Position numbers and translations under genes: made by a program
NCBI RefSeq assembly: GCF_028288185.1
Contig: NZ_JAQBOF010000029.1
Location: forward strand, 62,001-126,000
Origin: Mucilaginibacter sp.
Lineage (GTDB): Bacteria > Bacteroidota > Bacteroidia > Sphingobacteriales > Sphingobacteriaceae
Direction: 5' to 3'
Length of the DNA: 64,000 bases
Notes under the pieces: model-generated
Databases searched by the model: none
What the model was told of the DNA's origin: nothing
The model's input: only the letters and a program-made list of their open reading frames with translations
Part shown: positions 36,197 through 43,556 of the stretch, piece after piece
Numbering within the stretch: position 1 is the first letter of the stretch
Layout: each line of letters begins with the position of its first letter

Positions 36197-38413
36197 ATGA
36201 AAAACTTTAACGCGGTTTTTGCCTGTTTACTACTATTTAGCAGTAGTGTTGTTGCGCAGCAAAAAAAATCAAACCTATCTTATGTAGACCCAACAATAGG
36301 TGGCGTAGGTTTAATTTTAGAACCTACCCGGCCAACGATACAGTTACCTAATCAGCTTATACGGGTGTTTCCGGTTAGAAAGGATGCGTTGGACGACCAG
36401 ATATCATATTTCCCGCTTACGGTGGCTTCTCACCGGGTAATATCCTTATTTAGCTTTATGCCTATTAGCGGATCAAGTGAAAGCGTGCTGTGGAATAAAA
36501 AAGAAGTTTATAATTACGAGGTACTTACCCCCTATTACTATAAATCAGAACTGGGTGATGATGGTAATCTTATTGAATTTTCGCCATCAAAAAAAAGTGG
36601 CTTTTTCAAAGTCGGTTTTAAAGGAAGTACAAATAACTATTTGCGTTTAGGAATACTTAACGAAGGCGGTGAGATTAGCGTTACCGACAAACATATTATC
36701 ACAGGCACCGAGATATTTAAGGGCATGAAAGCCTTCTTTTATGCCGAAACTGATGGAGATATTTTACAGGTTATCAGCAGATCAAGGGCCAATGCAAAAA
36801 ACCTAATGGTTAAAGTGCCCAAAAATATCAGCTTTAAATATGCCATATCTTACATTAGCATTGATCAGGCCAAACAAAATCTGAAAAAAGAAATTCCCGA
36901 CTGGGATTTTAAGGCGGTTAAAAATACAGCTTATAAAGAGTGGGATAAGGTGATGTCGCAAATAAACGTTGAAGGTGGCACACTGGCCCAAAAGCGGGTA
37001 TTCTATACTTCGCTTTACCGTTGCTATGAGCGTATGGTTGACATTAATGAGTATGGCCAGTATTATAGCGCGTATGATCACTGGGTACATAAAAGCGACC
37101 GACCATTTTTTGTTGACAACTGGATATGGGACACCTACATAGCATTGGGCCCATTACAAATGATATTAAATCCGGCTAAGGAGGCTGATAAGATCAACTC
37201 TTACATTACTATGTACCAGCAAAGTGGGTGGATGCCATCATTTGCCTTGATCTTTGGCGACTGGCCGGCTATGACCGGCAACCACGCGGCATCATGGATG
37301 GCCGATGCCTGGTTTAAAGGTATCCGCAACTTTGATTTAAAAACCGCTTATGCCGGTTTAAGAAAGAACTCGCTCGAAGCTACATTACTGCCATGGAACA
37401 ACGGGCCCGCTACTGTATTAGATTCATTTTACAACAAGCATGGGTACATGCCCGGACTGCCTTATGGTGAGCCTGAAACCGTTCCGCAGGTAGAGAATGT
37501 TTGGGAAAAACGACAAGCAGTTTCAGTTACTTTAGAAAATAGCTTTAGCGACTGGAACATAGGCAACTTAGCTGTCGAATTGAATCTTCCTAAAGATCAG
37601 GATTTGTTTATGACTCGCTCTAAAAATTACCAGAATGTATTTAGAAAAGACAAAGGTTTTATGTGGGCTAAAGATAAAGACGGCAAATGGATAGACGACA
37701 TGAACCCTAAAACTGCCGGAAGGGAGTTCTTTACAGAAAACAACGCTTACACCTACAATTGGGTAGTAAAGCATGATTTTAAAGGTCTGTTTGATATGAT
37801 GGGTGGTACTAAGCAAGCCGAAAACAAGCTGGATCAATTATTCAGAGAAGATTTGGGTGCGCCAAAATTTACTTTCTGGAAAACACAACCTGATGCTTCC
37901 GGATTGGTGGGGCAATTTGTGATGGGTAATGAACCCAGCTTTCATATCCCCTACCTATATAACTATATGGGCGCGCCGTGGAAAACCCAAAAACGTATCC
38001 GTATGCTGTTGAACACATGGTATATCGACAACTTATTCGGTATACCTGGCGATGAAGATGGCGGTGGAATGACCTCATTTGTGGTGTTTTCTATGATGGG
38101 ATTTTTCCCGGTTACCGCGGGTATTCCTATTTATAATATTGGCAGCCCGGTATTCACTAAAGTAACTATCAATTTACCAAACGATAAAAAATTCACCATT
38201 AATGCACCAGCCAGTTCTGCCGAAAACAAATACATACAAAGCGCCGCCATTAACGGTACGCCTTTAAACAAGCCGTGGTTTACCCATGCTGAATTATTAA
38301 AAGGGTGCACACTTACTTTACAAATGGGTGCCAGGCCCAATAAAATATGGGGCAGTAAACCGGAAAATGCGCCGCCTTCGGCAATTAATGTAAACCCTGA
38401 AAGTTATAAGTAA
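36197..38413 (+). CDS. GH92-like family protein, second copy
   Basis: From the ATG at 36197 this is 738 residues with a signal peptide ending VVAQQ (about residue 21). An upstream ATG at 36107 would add 30 residues that hide the signal sequence, so it is rejected. It has YVDPTIGGVGLILEPTRPT at the mature N-terminus and the late motif GDEDGGGMTSFVVFSMMGFF, variants of the GH92 signature. Compared with the GH92 at 10153 it is clearly diverged, so its substrate may not be a plain alpha-mannoside. It is divergent from the GH172/GH116 operon. It probably acts in the periplasm. Confidence 0.88.
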   Translation: MKNFNAVFACLLLFSSSVVAQQKKSNLSYVDPTIGGVGLILEPTRPTIQLPNQLIRVFPVRKDALDDQISYFPLTVASHRVISLFSFMPISGSSESVLWNKKEVYNYEVLTPYYYKSELGDDGNLIEFSPSKKSGFFKVGFKGSTNNYLRLGILNEGGEISVTDKHIITGTEIFKGMKAFFYAETDGDILQVISRSRANAKNLMVKVPKNISFKYAISYISIDQAKQNLKKEIPDWDFKAVKNTAYKEWDKVMSQINVEGGTLAQKRVFYTSLYRCYERMVDINEYGQYYSAYDHWVHKSDRPFFVDNWIWDTYIALGPLQMILNPAKEADKINSYITMYQQSGWMPSFALIFGDWPAMTGNHAASWMADAWFKGIRNFDLKTAYAGLRKNSLEATLLPWNNGPATVLDSFYNKHGYMPGLPYGEPETVPQVENVWEKRQAVSVTLENSFSDWNIGNLAVELNLPKDQDLFMTRSKNYQNVFRKDKGFMWAKDKDGKWIDDMNPKTAGREFFTENNAYTYNWVVKHDFKGLFDMMGGTKQAENKLDQLFREDLGAPKFTFWKTQPDASGLVGQFVMGNEPSFHIPYLYNYMGAPWKTQKRIRMLLNTWYIDNLFGIPGDEDGGGMTSFVVFSMMGFFPVTAGIPIYNIGSPVFTKVTINLPNDKKFTINAPASSAENKYIQSAAINGTPLNKPWFTHAELLKGCTLTLQMGARPNKIWGSKPENAPPSAINVNPESYK

Positions 38414-38473
38414 AAGATAATTAAGCAGATAAAAAAGTGACAATAAAAAACATTAAAAAACTTGTAAAATATA

Positions 38474-38504
38474 TTTGCAGAGGTGTTTTTAAATCTTACC
38501 TTTG
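38474..38504 (+). promoter_or_regulatory. tRNA-Pro promoter
   Basis: TTTG at 38474-38477 and TACCTTTG at 38497-38504 are 19 nt apart, an exact fit to the Bacteroidota TTTG / TAnnTTTG promoter. The tRNA begins 11 nt later. Confidence 0.75.
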
Positions 38505-38514
38505 CATCCCCGAT

Positions 38515-38588
38515 CGGGATGTAGCGTAGCCCGGTATCGCGCCACATTTGGGATGTGGAGGCCGCAGGTTCGAATCCTGCCATCCCGA
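38515..38588 (+). tRNA. tRNA-Pro (anticodon TGG)
   Basis: A full cloverleaf is visible. The acceptor stem is CGGGATG (38515-38521) with CATCCCG (38581-38587), followed by discriminator A. The anticodon arm is CCACA-TTTGGGA-TGTGG with anticodon TGG. The T-arm is GCAGG-TTCGAAT-CCTGC. The CCA end is not encoded. Its 3' end is the left att site of the adjacent element. Confidence 0.97.
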
Positions 38589-38589
38589 C
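38573..38589 (+). repeat. attL core of integrated element
   Basis: The 17-bp sequence AATCCTGCCATCCCGAC forms the 3' end of tRNA-Pro and recurs exactly at 42366-42382, so integration keeps the tRNA intact. Confidence 0.85.
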
Positions 38590-38612
38590 GATTAGCGATA
38601 TCACCAAGTGTC

Positions 38613-38648
38613 AAAAACCTCTAAATCAATGATTTAGAGGTTTTTTTT
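38613..38648 (+). terminator. Terminator behind tRNA-Pro, element-borne
   Basis: Arms at 38613-38627 and 38631-38645 (core ACCTCTAAATC) are perfect with a 3-nt loop and a T-run. It resembles the terminator at 42403 beyond the right att core. Confidence 0.85.
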
Positions 38649-38690
38649 ATGTTTTCTAAATCAGAAAATATCAATAAATATCATCAGTTT

Positions 38691-38711
38691 CATGTCTTAT
38701 TCGTGGTCTGT
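38691..38711 (+). repeat. Putative integrase arm-site repeat, left
   Basis: A 21-bp direct repeat (CATGTCTTATTCGTGGTCTG plus T) occurs here and at 42289-42309, near both ends of the element and in the same orientation. Confidence 0.6.
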
Positions 38712-38884
38712 TTTTAAGGCTTTATATTCGCTTTTTAAAGCTTGTAATCTACTGACTGATAAATAGTTAAGTACGTCGTTTGATACTTTTTGATGGCCAT
38801 TGACACTCCAGAATATTGAAATTGTGTCTCTTTAAAATCATTAAGTATCTGATTATTAGTTTTTTAATTCAAAAAATCAGGACG

Positions 38885-40138
38885 ATGAACTCAAAAAAAA
38901 GCACTTTTGGCCTTATTTTCTTCACGAAAAAAGCCAACGAAAACGGCGAATGCCGTATTTATTCCCGTATTACCATCAATGGCAAAAGCGTTGACCTGTC
39001 CACTAAACGGATAGTCAATAAGATCTTATGGAACTCCGCCAAAGGCATGGCTCGCGGCACCAGCAAGGAATCCCTCGAAGTCAACGATTATCTTGAACAG
39101 TTCCGCTCCGGCGTGGTAGATGCTTACCAGGAAGCGATAATACAACAAAAGCCACTTACCCCCGAAAACATCCGAAACACCTTTTTAGGACAGGATGAAG
39201 CCGCCCATACTTTTCAAGACCTTTTTAATTACCACAACGAACATGAAAAACAAGTGCTGGCCAAAGGCACTATGAAAAATTATTATACCACCCAGGACTA
39301 TATTCTGCAATTCCTGAAAAAAAGTAAAAAGCCTATCGGATGGGACATTAGCCAGCTATCCTATAAATTCATTGCTGATTTTGAATTATTCCTCCGAACA
39401 TTTAAAAAAACAGACGACCCGCAGCCGCTTAACAATAACGGTGTGATGAAACATTTGGAGCGTTTTAAGAAAATGATCAATATGGCGGTTACCATCGAGT
39501 GGCTGGACAAAGACCCTTTCGTTAAACATAAACTCAAATTCACTTCCAAAGAACGGGGCTACCTCACCGATGAAGAATTAGCTATCGTTGAAACAAAGGA
39601 ATTGGAAAGTGATAAACTTAATTATGTGCGTGATCTGTTTTTATTCGGTTGTTATACGGGCCTGTCATATATCGATGCAGTGAATCTGGCCCCGCATAAC
39701 ATCGCCATTGGAATAGACAAAGAGCAATGGCTAATTACCCAGCGACAGAAATCATCTATACCCGTAAAATTACCCCTATTGCCTATTGCGACACAATTGA
39801 TTGCCAAGCACCGGGATGATCCGCGTGCTATAAGTGCAGGCACGATATTTCGACCAATCTCTAATCAAAAGCTAAATGATTATTTAAAAGACCTTGCCAG
39901 TAAATGTGAGATCGTTAAAAATTTCAGTTTCCATTTAGCCAGGCACACTTTTGCCACTACCGTGACATTGGCGAACGGCGTACCCATAGAAACCGTTAGC
40001 AAAATGTTAGGGCATACCAAAATATCTACTACACAGATTTATGCTAAAGTCATTGAACGGAAAGTAAGTGATGACATGGCTGTATTAAGGGAAAAATTAA
40101 ATAATGTAAGACTGCCCACAGTAAAAACCAATAGCTAA
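38885..40138 (+). CDS. Tyrosine recombinase (IntDOT-like element integrase)
   Basis: From the ATG at 38885 this is 417 residues; an earlier ATG at 38816 would add a hydrophobic, unlikely leader. It has the Bacteroidota arm-binding N-terminus (KKSTFGLIFFTKKANENGE), a SAM-like core-binding domain (about 105-210) and a catalytic domain (about 220-405). The catalytic His-x-x-Arg is HLARHTFAT, the second His is in MLGHTKISTTQIYAKV, and this also holds the nucleophile Tyr. The first catalytic Arg is replaced by Ser (GCYTGLSYIDA), as in the CTnDOT integrase. It sits next to tRNA-Pro, its likely target, and drives integration and excision. Confidence 0.93.
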   Translation: MNSKKSTFGLIFFTKKANENGECRIYSRITINGKSVDLSTKRIVNKILWNSAKGMARGTSKESLEVNDYLEQFRSGVVDAYQEAIIQQKPLTPENIRNTFLGQDEAAHTFQDLFNYHNEHEKQVLAKGTMKNYYTTQDYILQFLKKSKKPIGWDISQLSYKFIADFELFLRTFKKTDDPQPLNNNGVMKHLERFKKMINMAVTIEWLDKDPFVKHKLKFTSKERGYLTDEELAIVETKELESDKLNYVRDLFLFGCYTGLSYIDAVNLAPHNIAIGIDKEQWLITQRQKSSIPVKLPLLPIATQLIAKHRDDPRAISAGTIFRPISNQKLNDYLKDLASKCEIVKNFSFHLARHTFATTVTLANGVPIETVSKMLGHTKISTTQIYAKVIERKVSDDMAVLREKLNNVRLPTVKTNS

Positions 40139-40263
40139 CGGAATGGGTTAAATTTCGTTAGCTTTAAATTAATTAGCCTTTTATATAGGCTCGAAATTAT
40201 ATAGTACTATGTATTGCATATTACTATTTAATAACTATCTTTGAAAGATTATAATTTGAATTT

Positions 40264-41442
40264 ATGAAAACACTGTCATTTCTTTTCTGCTTTTGGGTTG
40301 CGTTGTCGACGGGCTTCGCGCAAACCCGCTTACCGGTTATCCATTCCGGCACTTACAACGCGACGATAACAGACGGCCGGCACGTTAAAACCGAGTGGCA
40401 TTTAGATCCCAAGGCTAAACCGGACATTTATTACGTCAATATACCCCGTATAAAAAACAAGGTTACTTTTCATACAGACAAGGCCAGTCTAAATTTTGAT
40501 ACACGGTTTGGCCAGGACTACGATTTTTTAATCGTGGTAAATGATAAGGATACCTGTCATATCCGCATCAGTGCAAAGGATGAACCCGCGGTGATCCGGG
40601 CCGCAAGTGATCAACCGTATCCGGATACCATTCCTTTCTCGCTGAAAGGATCACGGGTTTATCTTGCAGGTAAGCTGAATGGTGAGCGCCCGGTTACCAT
40701 TCAGTTTGACCTTGGCGCAGGCGGTACGGTGGTAAACAAAGCGGTTTCCGGTAAACTGGCGCTACAGTTTGACAGCAAAACCAGCATCAGCAATACCCAG
40801 GGTACAGCCGAAGCGCGAACCAGTTCGGGAAATACGCTCGAAATCGGCAGCTTGAGATGGCAGAGCCTGCCGTTTACCGAGGTTAGTAATATGAAACCAG
40901 ACGAGGATATCATTATTGGTAACGGCCTGTTCCGGGATAAGATAATCGAGCTGGATTATGACCGAAAGCTGATGATCGTATCAGAAAAGTTGCCCAAAAA
41001 GTCAAAAGACTATACCGTGCAACCGGTGTTTTATGAGCAGAACCGGCCAAAATTTGAAGTAACCATCCGGCATAATGATCAGCCTTTCAGCTTTTGGTTT
41101 TTATTCGACACCGGCAGGGACGGCACTATGTTGATAGGCAAGGATTTTACCGAGGAGAATGATAACTGGAGTAAACTGCAGCCCTTGACCACACTTGGTG
41201 ATGGAAGGAAGATCGTGAGGCTCGACGCAACTATTGGCGGGCAGGAGTTCAAGGATATTGTAACCAACGCTGCTGATCCCGGCAATGCTGCAAGCCGGCC
41301 TACTTTATTTGGCAACCAGGTACTGAACCACTTCAACATGATACTTGATAACCAAAAAGGCTTGCTATATCTTAAGCCTAACGGCCGAAAAAATGAACCG
41401 TATGCCAATTACGATGAATATTTAAAAACGCTCAAAAAGTAG
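40264..41442 (+). CDS. Secreted retropepsin-like aspartic protease
   Basis: This 392-residue protein has a signal peptide ending FAQ (residue 20). A beta-rich N-terminal part (about 21-125) precedes two aspartic protease lobes with D149-L-G-A and D282-T-G-R. Each is followed by hydrophobic flap-like strands, and an IIGNGLF (later FGNQVLN) motif follows each. It resembles bacterial proteins with two retroviral-type protease domains; a single chain could fold as a pseudo-dimer. Asp-Leu-Gly in the first lobe is unusual, since Asp-Thr/Ser-Gly is the rule. It is the only intact cargo gene of the element. The target is unknown. Confidence 0.82.
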   Translation: MKTLSFLFCFWVALSTGFAQTRLPVIHSGTYNATITDGRHVKTEWHLDPKAKPDIYYVNIPRIKNKVTFHTDKASLNFDTRFGQDYDFLIVVNDKDTCHIRISAKDEPAVIRAASDQPYPDTIPFSLKGSRVYLAGKLNGERPVTIQFDLGAGGTVVNKAVSGKLALQFDSKTSISNTQGTAEARTSSGNTLEIGSLRWQSLPFTEVSNMKPDEDIIIGNGLFRDKIIELDYDRKLMIVSEKLPKKSKDYTVQPVFYEQNRPKFEVTIRHNDQPFSFWFLFDTGRDGTMLIGKDFTEENDNWSKLQPLTTLGDGRKIVRLDATIGGQEFKDIVTNAADPGNAASRPTLFGNQVLNHFNMILDNQKGLLYLKPNGRKNEPYANYDEYLKTLKK

Positions 41443-41444
41443 CA

Positions 41445-41555
41445 ATGGGTTACAAACATCACTTGCAATCAAAGCCTGTCGATATGGAACAGCGTGAAAT
41501 CTTAAAAGTTCAAAATGTAGCTTTATTGGAGATTCCGCTGAAATTGACCACCTGA
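41445..41555 (+). other. Short reading frame cut by the IS21-like end
   Basis: A 36-codon frame starts 3 bp after the protease stop and runs into the first unit of the repeat array at 41532. It may be the 5' stump of a gene broken by insertion. No homology is recognised. Confidence 0.25.
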
Positions 41556-41626
41556 TTCCGGTTTAAACTGACCACCCATTCCGCTCCAAACTGACCAGGG
41601 TATTCCGGAGCAAACTGACCACCCCC
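41532..41626. mobile_element. IS21-like terminal repeat array, remnant
   Basis: Four units of ATTCCG(N)5-AAACTGACCACC type begin at 41532, 41555, 41578 and 41602, that is, with periods of 23-24 bp. Such multiple subterminal repeats are found at the ends of IS21-family elements in Bacteroidota. No istA or istB reading frame is left, so it is a solo end. Confidence 0.55.
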
Positions 41627-41842
41627 GATTTTGCGGTTAACGCGTTATCATCACCTTTGACAATCCTAAAGCTGTTGAAATAAAAAGAACGTCCTGAATG
41701 GCTCAGGAAGATCCGTCTGGCTTGGGATGTATCCGAAAAGGGTAATTGAGGCGCTGTGGCCTGCTAAATAGCTCAGGGAGCTACCTTATCAAGTTACCAG
41801 GCAAGCCGGTTAATAAGCAGCGGAGAAGGAATTCTGAATTGA

Positions 41843-42169
41843 AGTACCGATAGGAAAAAAGGCAAAATCATTATATTTGGTCATGCTATCAATGCATTTG
41901 CTGTATCTCTTTGCCAGCAAACAGGTGTCAGTTTTGCCACGGAATAGGGTGTAACATATGTCCGAAACGTCCAGGCTAATTCCCTTTCCTATGGAAGCTG
42001 TAACTGGTATTGTTTTTGGATTAAAAATGACGGAAGATCAGATAACGGCAATTTGTCGTCTAATGGTACGACTGGGTACAAAAATGTAAGTTATGTGCAA
42101 GCTGAACTACATCCGACAGACTACAAATTGAATTTTATTGATGTAAATATTGTTGACGCACCGGAATAG
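41843..42169 (+). pseudogene. Decayed coding sequence of unknown function
   Basis: One plus-strand frame is open from 41843 to 42169 except for a single TAG at 41945. The translated text (for example NVSYVQAELHPTDYKLNFID near the end) has normal amino acid composition. A 43-codon alternative frame at 41958-42089 overlaps it. I do not recognise either. The simplest reading is a disrupted cargo gene. Confidence 0.3.
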
Positions 42170-42288
42170 GTGCGCTAATTAATAGTGATCAAAAGCTTGC
42201 AAAATCAAACATCAATGGCTATATTTGAGTATAACGTTCTTAACTATTTATCAGCATCAAAACGAGTGAATATGTCGCAAATTTAGGC

Positions 42289-42309
42289 CATGTCTTATTC
42301 GTGGTCTGT
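42289..42309 (+). repeat. Putative integrase arm-site repeat, right
   Basis: This is the exact second copy of the 21-bp repeat at 38691-38711, lying 56 bp before the right core. Confidence 0.6.
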
Positions 42310-42365
42310 AGACTGATAGTAATACATAACTGATTGATAATCAGTTGATATAGAGGGTAGGTTTA

Positions 42366-42382
42366 AATCCTGCCATCCCGAC
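42366..42382 (+). repeat. attR core of integrated element
   Basis: AATCCTGCCATCCCGAC repeats the 3' end of tRNA-Pro. The 45 bp that follow also resemble the sequence after attL. Confidence 0.85.
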
Positions 42383-42402
42383 AACAAGCGATACCTAGTA
42401 TC

Positions 42403-42438
42403 AAAAGCCTTTAGATTTATCCATCTAAAGGCTTTTTT
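42403..42438 (+). terminator. Probable original tRNA-Pro terminator
   Basis: AAAAGCCTTTAGAT (42403-42416) pairs with ATCTAAAGGCTTTT (42423-42436), followed by T. By position beyond attR it was the terminator of tRNA-Pro before integration. Confidence 0.8.
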
Positions 42439-42589
42439 GTTTTTAGAATAAGTTCAGTTTTAAATTCTAATACAATACCTTTAAACTCGGCACTCTTATA
42501 CTTATCGTCGAGACGGCAAAAAGAGATAGCTATTAATCTCCATTCACATCTCACAGATCAGATAAATACAGTTAAAAATCACCCGTTGT

Positions 42590-42630
42590 GCAACAATCGT
42601 ATGACATTTAAGCAACAATCATATGACATT
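42590..42630 (+). promoter_or_regulatory. Tandem 19-bp direct repeat, candidate activator site
   Basis: GCAACAATCGTATGACATT (42590-42608) recurs with one change at 42612-42630, a period of 22 bp or about two helical turns. It lies 65 bp before the gene at 42695 and could control this gene and the downstream receptor. Confidence 0.5.
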
Positions 42631-42694
42631 GGAATAGTTGATTAAACTTCGATGTAATTTCACGGTCTGCAATGCAAATAATATTTAAAACGAT

Positions 42695-43516
42695 ATGAAA
42701 AAATATATTTTATTAACGCTTTTACTGGGATTTTGCTATTCGCAAATGTTTGCCCAAGACAAATTAAAAAGTGTACAAGCCAATAGCTTACGGGCCGTTC
42801 CCGGTATTAAAATTGATGGTAACATTACCGAATGGAATAACAATTTCCAAGCATATAACAAAGCCGTTAAGCTATATTATATTTTAGCTAATGATGATAA
42901 ATATCTTTACCTGGTTGCAAAATCAACAGACCCAACTAACAATGCTAAAATTGGTGCCGGTGGCATAACCATTAATATTAATACCGCCGACAAAAAAAAT
43001 GAAAAGGATGCATTTAGCGTAACCTACCCGGTTGTTAACAGGGGCGGGCGTGGTGGCGGTGGTCGTAACCGTGGTGGTTTTGGCGGTGGGCGGAATAATG
43101 GCGTGCCATTGTCAGATTCTGCGTTGAAAGCTCAAACTGAAGAAGCCCATAAACAATTTGTTGCGGCAGCCAAAGAAATCAGGGTTTTAGGCTTTAAAGA
43201 AATTACCGATACATTAATATCAATTTATAACGAGTATAGTATCAAATCATTAGTTGCCTATGACGAGCAGGGGGCAATGACTGTCGAGATGGCTATACCA
43301 CTTAAAGCTTTAGGTTTATCAACCGATGCACCAAAAGAATTTGCTTATCAAATAACACTTCTGGGCTTGCCATTACCGGCAGGCGGTGGCTTTGGTGGCG
43401 GTGGCGGTCGTGGAGGAGGCCGTGGTGGCCGTGGTGGTGGAGGAAACAATATTGACTACCAGGATTTATTAACTCCTACAGACTTTTGGGGTAAATACAC
43501 TTTAGCTAAAAAATAA
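42695..43516 (+). CDS. Secreted CBM9/DOMON-like protein with Gly/Arg-rich segments
   Basis: This 273-residue protein has a signal peptide ending MFAQ (residue 21). The mature start PGIKIDGNITEWNN (about 36-49) is typical of CBM9-like sandwiches (IDGxxxEW), followed by the YLYLVAKSTD strand. Two low-complexity Gly/Arg segments interrupt the fold, at about 116-135 and 230-250, and they resemble RGG boxes. The role is unknown; carbohydrate or haem binding would fit the fold. It lies 40 bp upstream of an outer membrane barrel gene on the same strand, so the two probably work together. Confidence 0.7.
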   Translation: MKKYILLTLLLGFCYSQMFAQDKLKSVQANSLRAVPGIKIDGNITEWNNNFQAYNKAVKLYYILANDDKYLYLVAKSTDPTNNAKIGAGGITININTADKKNEKDAFSVTYPVVNRGGRGGGGRNRGGFGGGRNNGVPLSDSALKAQTEEAHKQFVAAAKEIRVLGFKEITDTLISIYNEYSIKSLVAYDEQGAMTVEMAIPLKALGLSTDAPKEFAYQITLLGLPLPAGGGFGGGGGRGGGRGGRGGGGNNIDYQDLLTPTDFWGKYTLAKK

Positions 43517-43556
43517 TATCCCAATAATAATACCCTTATATACCCTACATCTCAGC

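Larger units (their letters stand above)
38590..42382. mobile_element. Small integrated element in tRNA-Pro
   Basis: About 3.8 kb lies between the two 17-bp core repeats. It carries a tyrosine recombinase next to the tRNA, one secreted aspartic protease gene, an IS21-like end remnant and decayed coding sequence. A 21-bp direct repeat near each end resembles integrase arm sites. No replication, mobilisation or conjugation gene is present, so it is a minimal or degraded element that might be mobilised in trans. Confidence 0.8.

Noticed and set aside
41958..42089. 43-codon frame in the element as a gene
   Set aside because: It overlaps a longer decayed frame and has no recognisable family, so it is not listed as a CDS.
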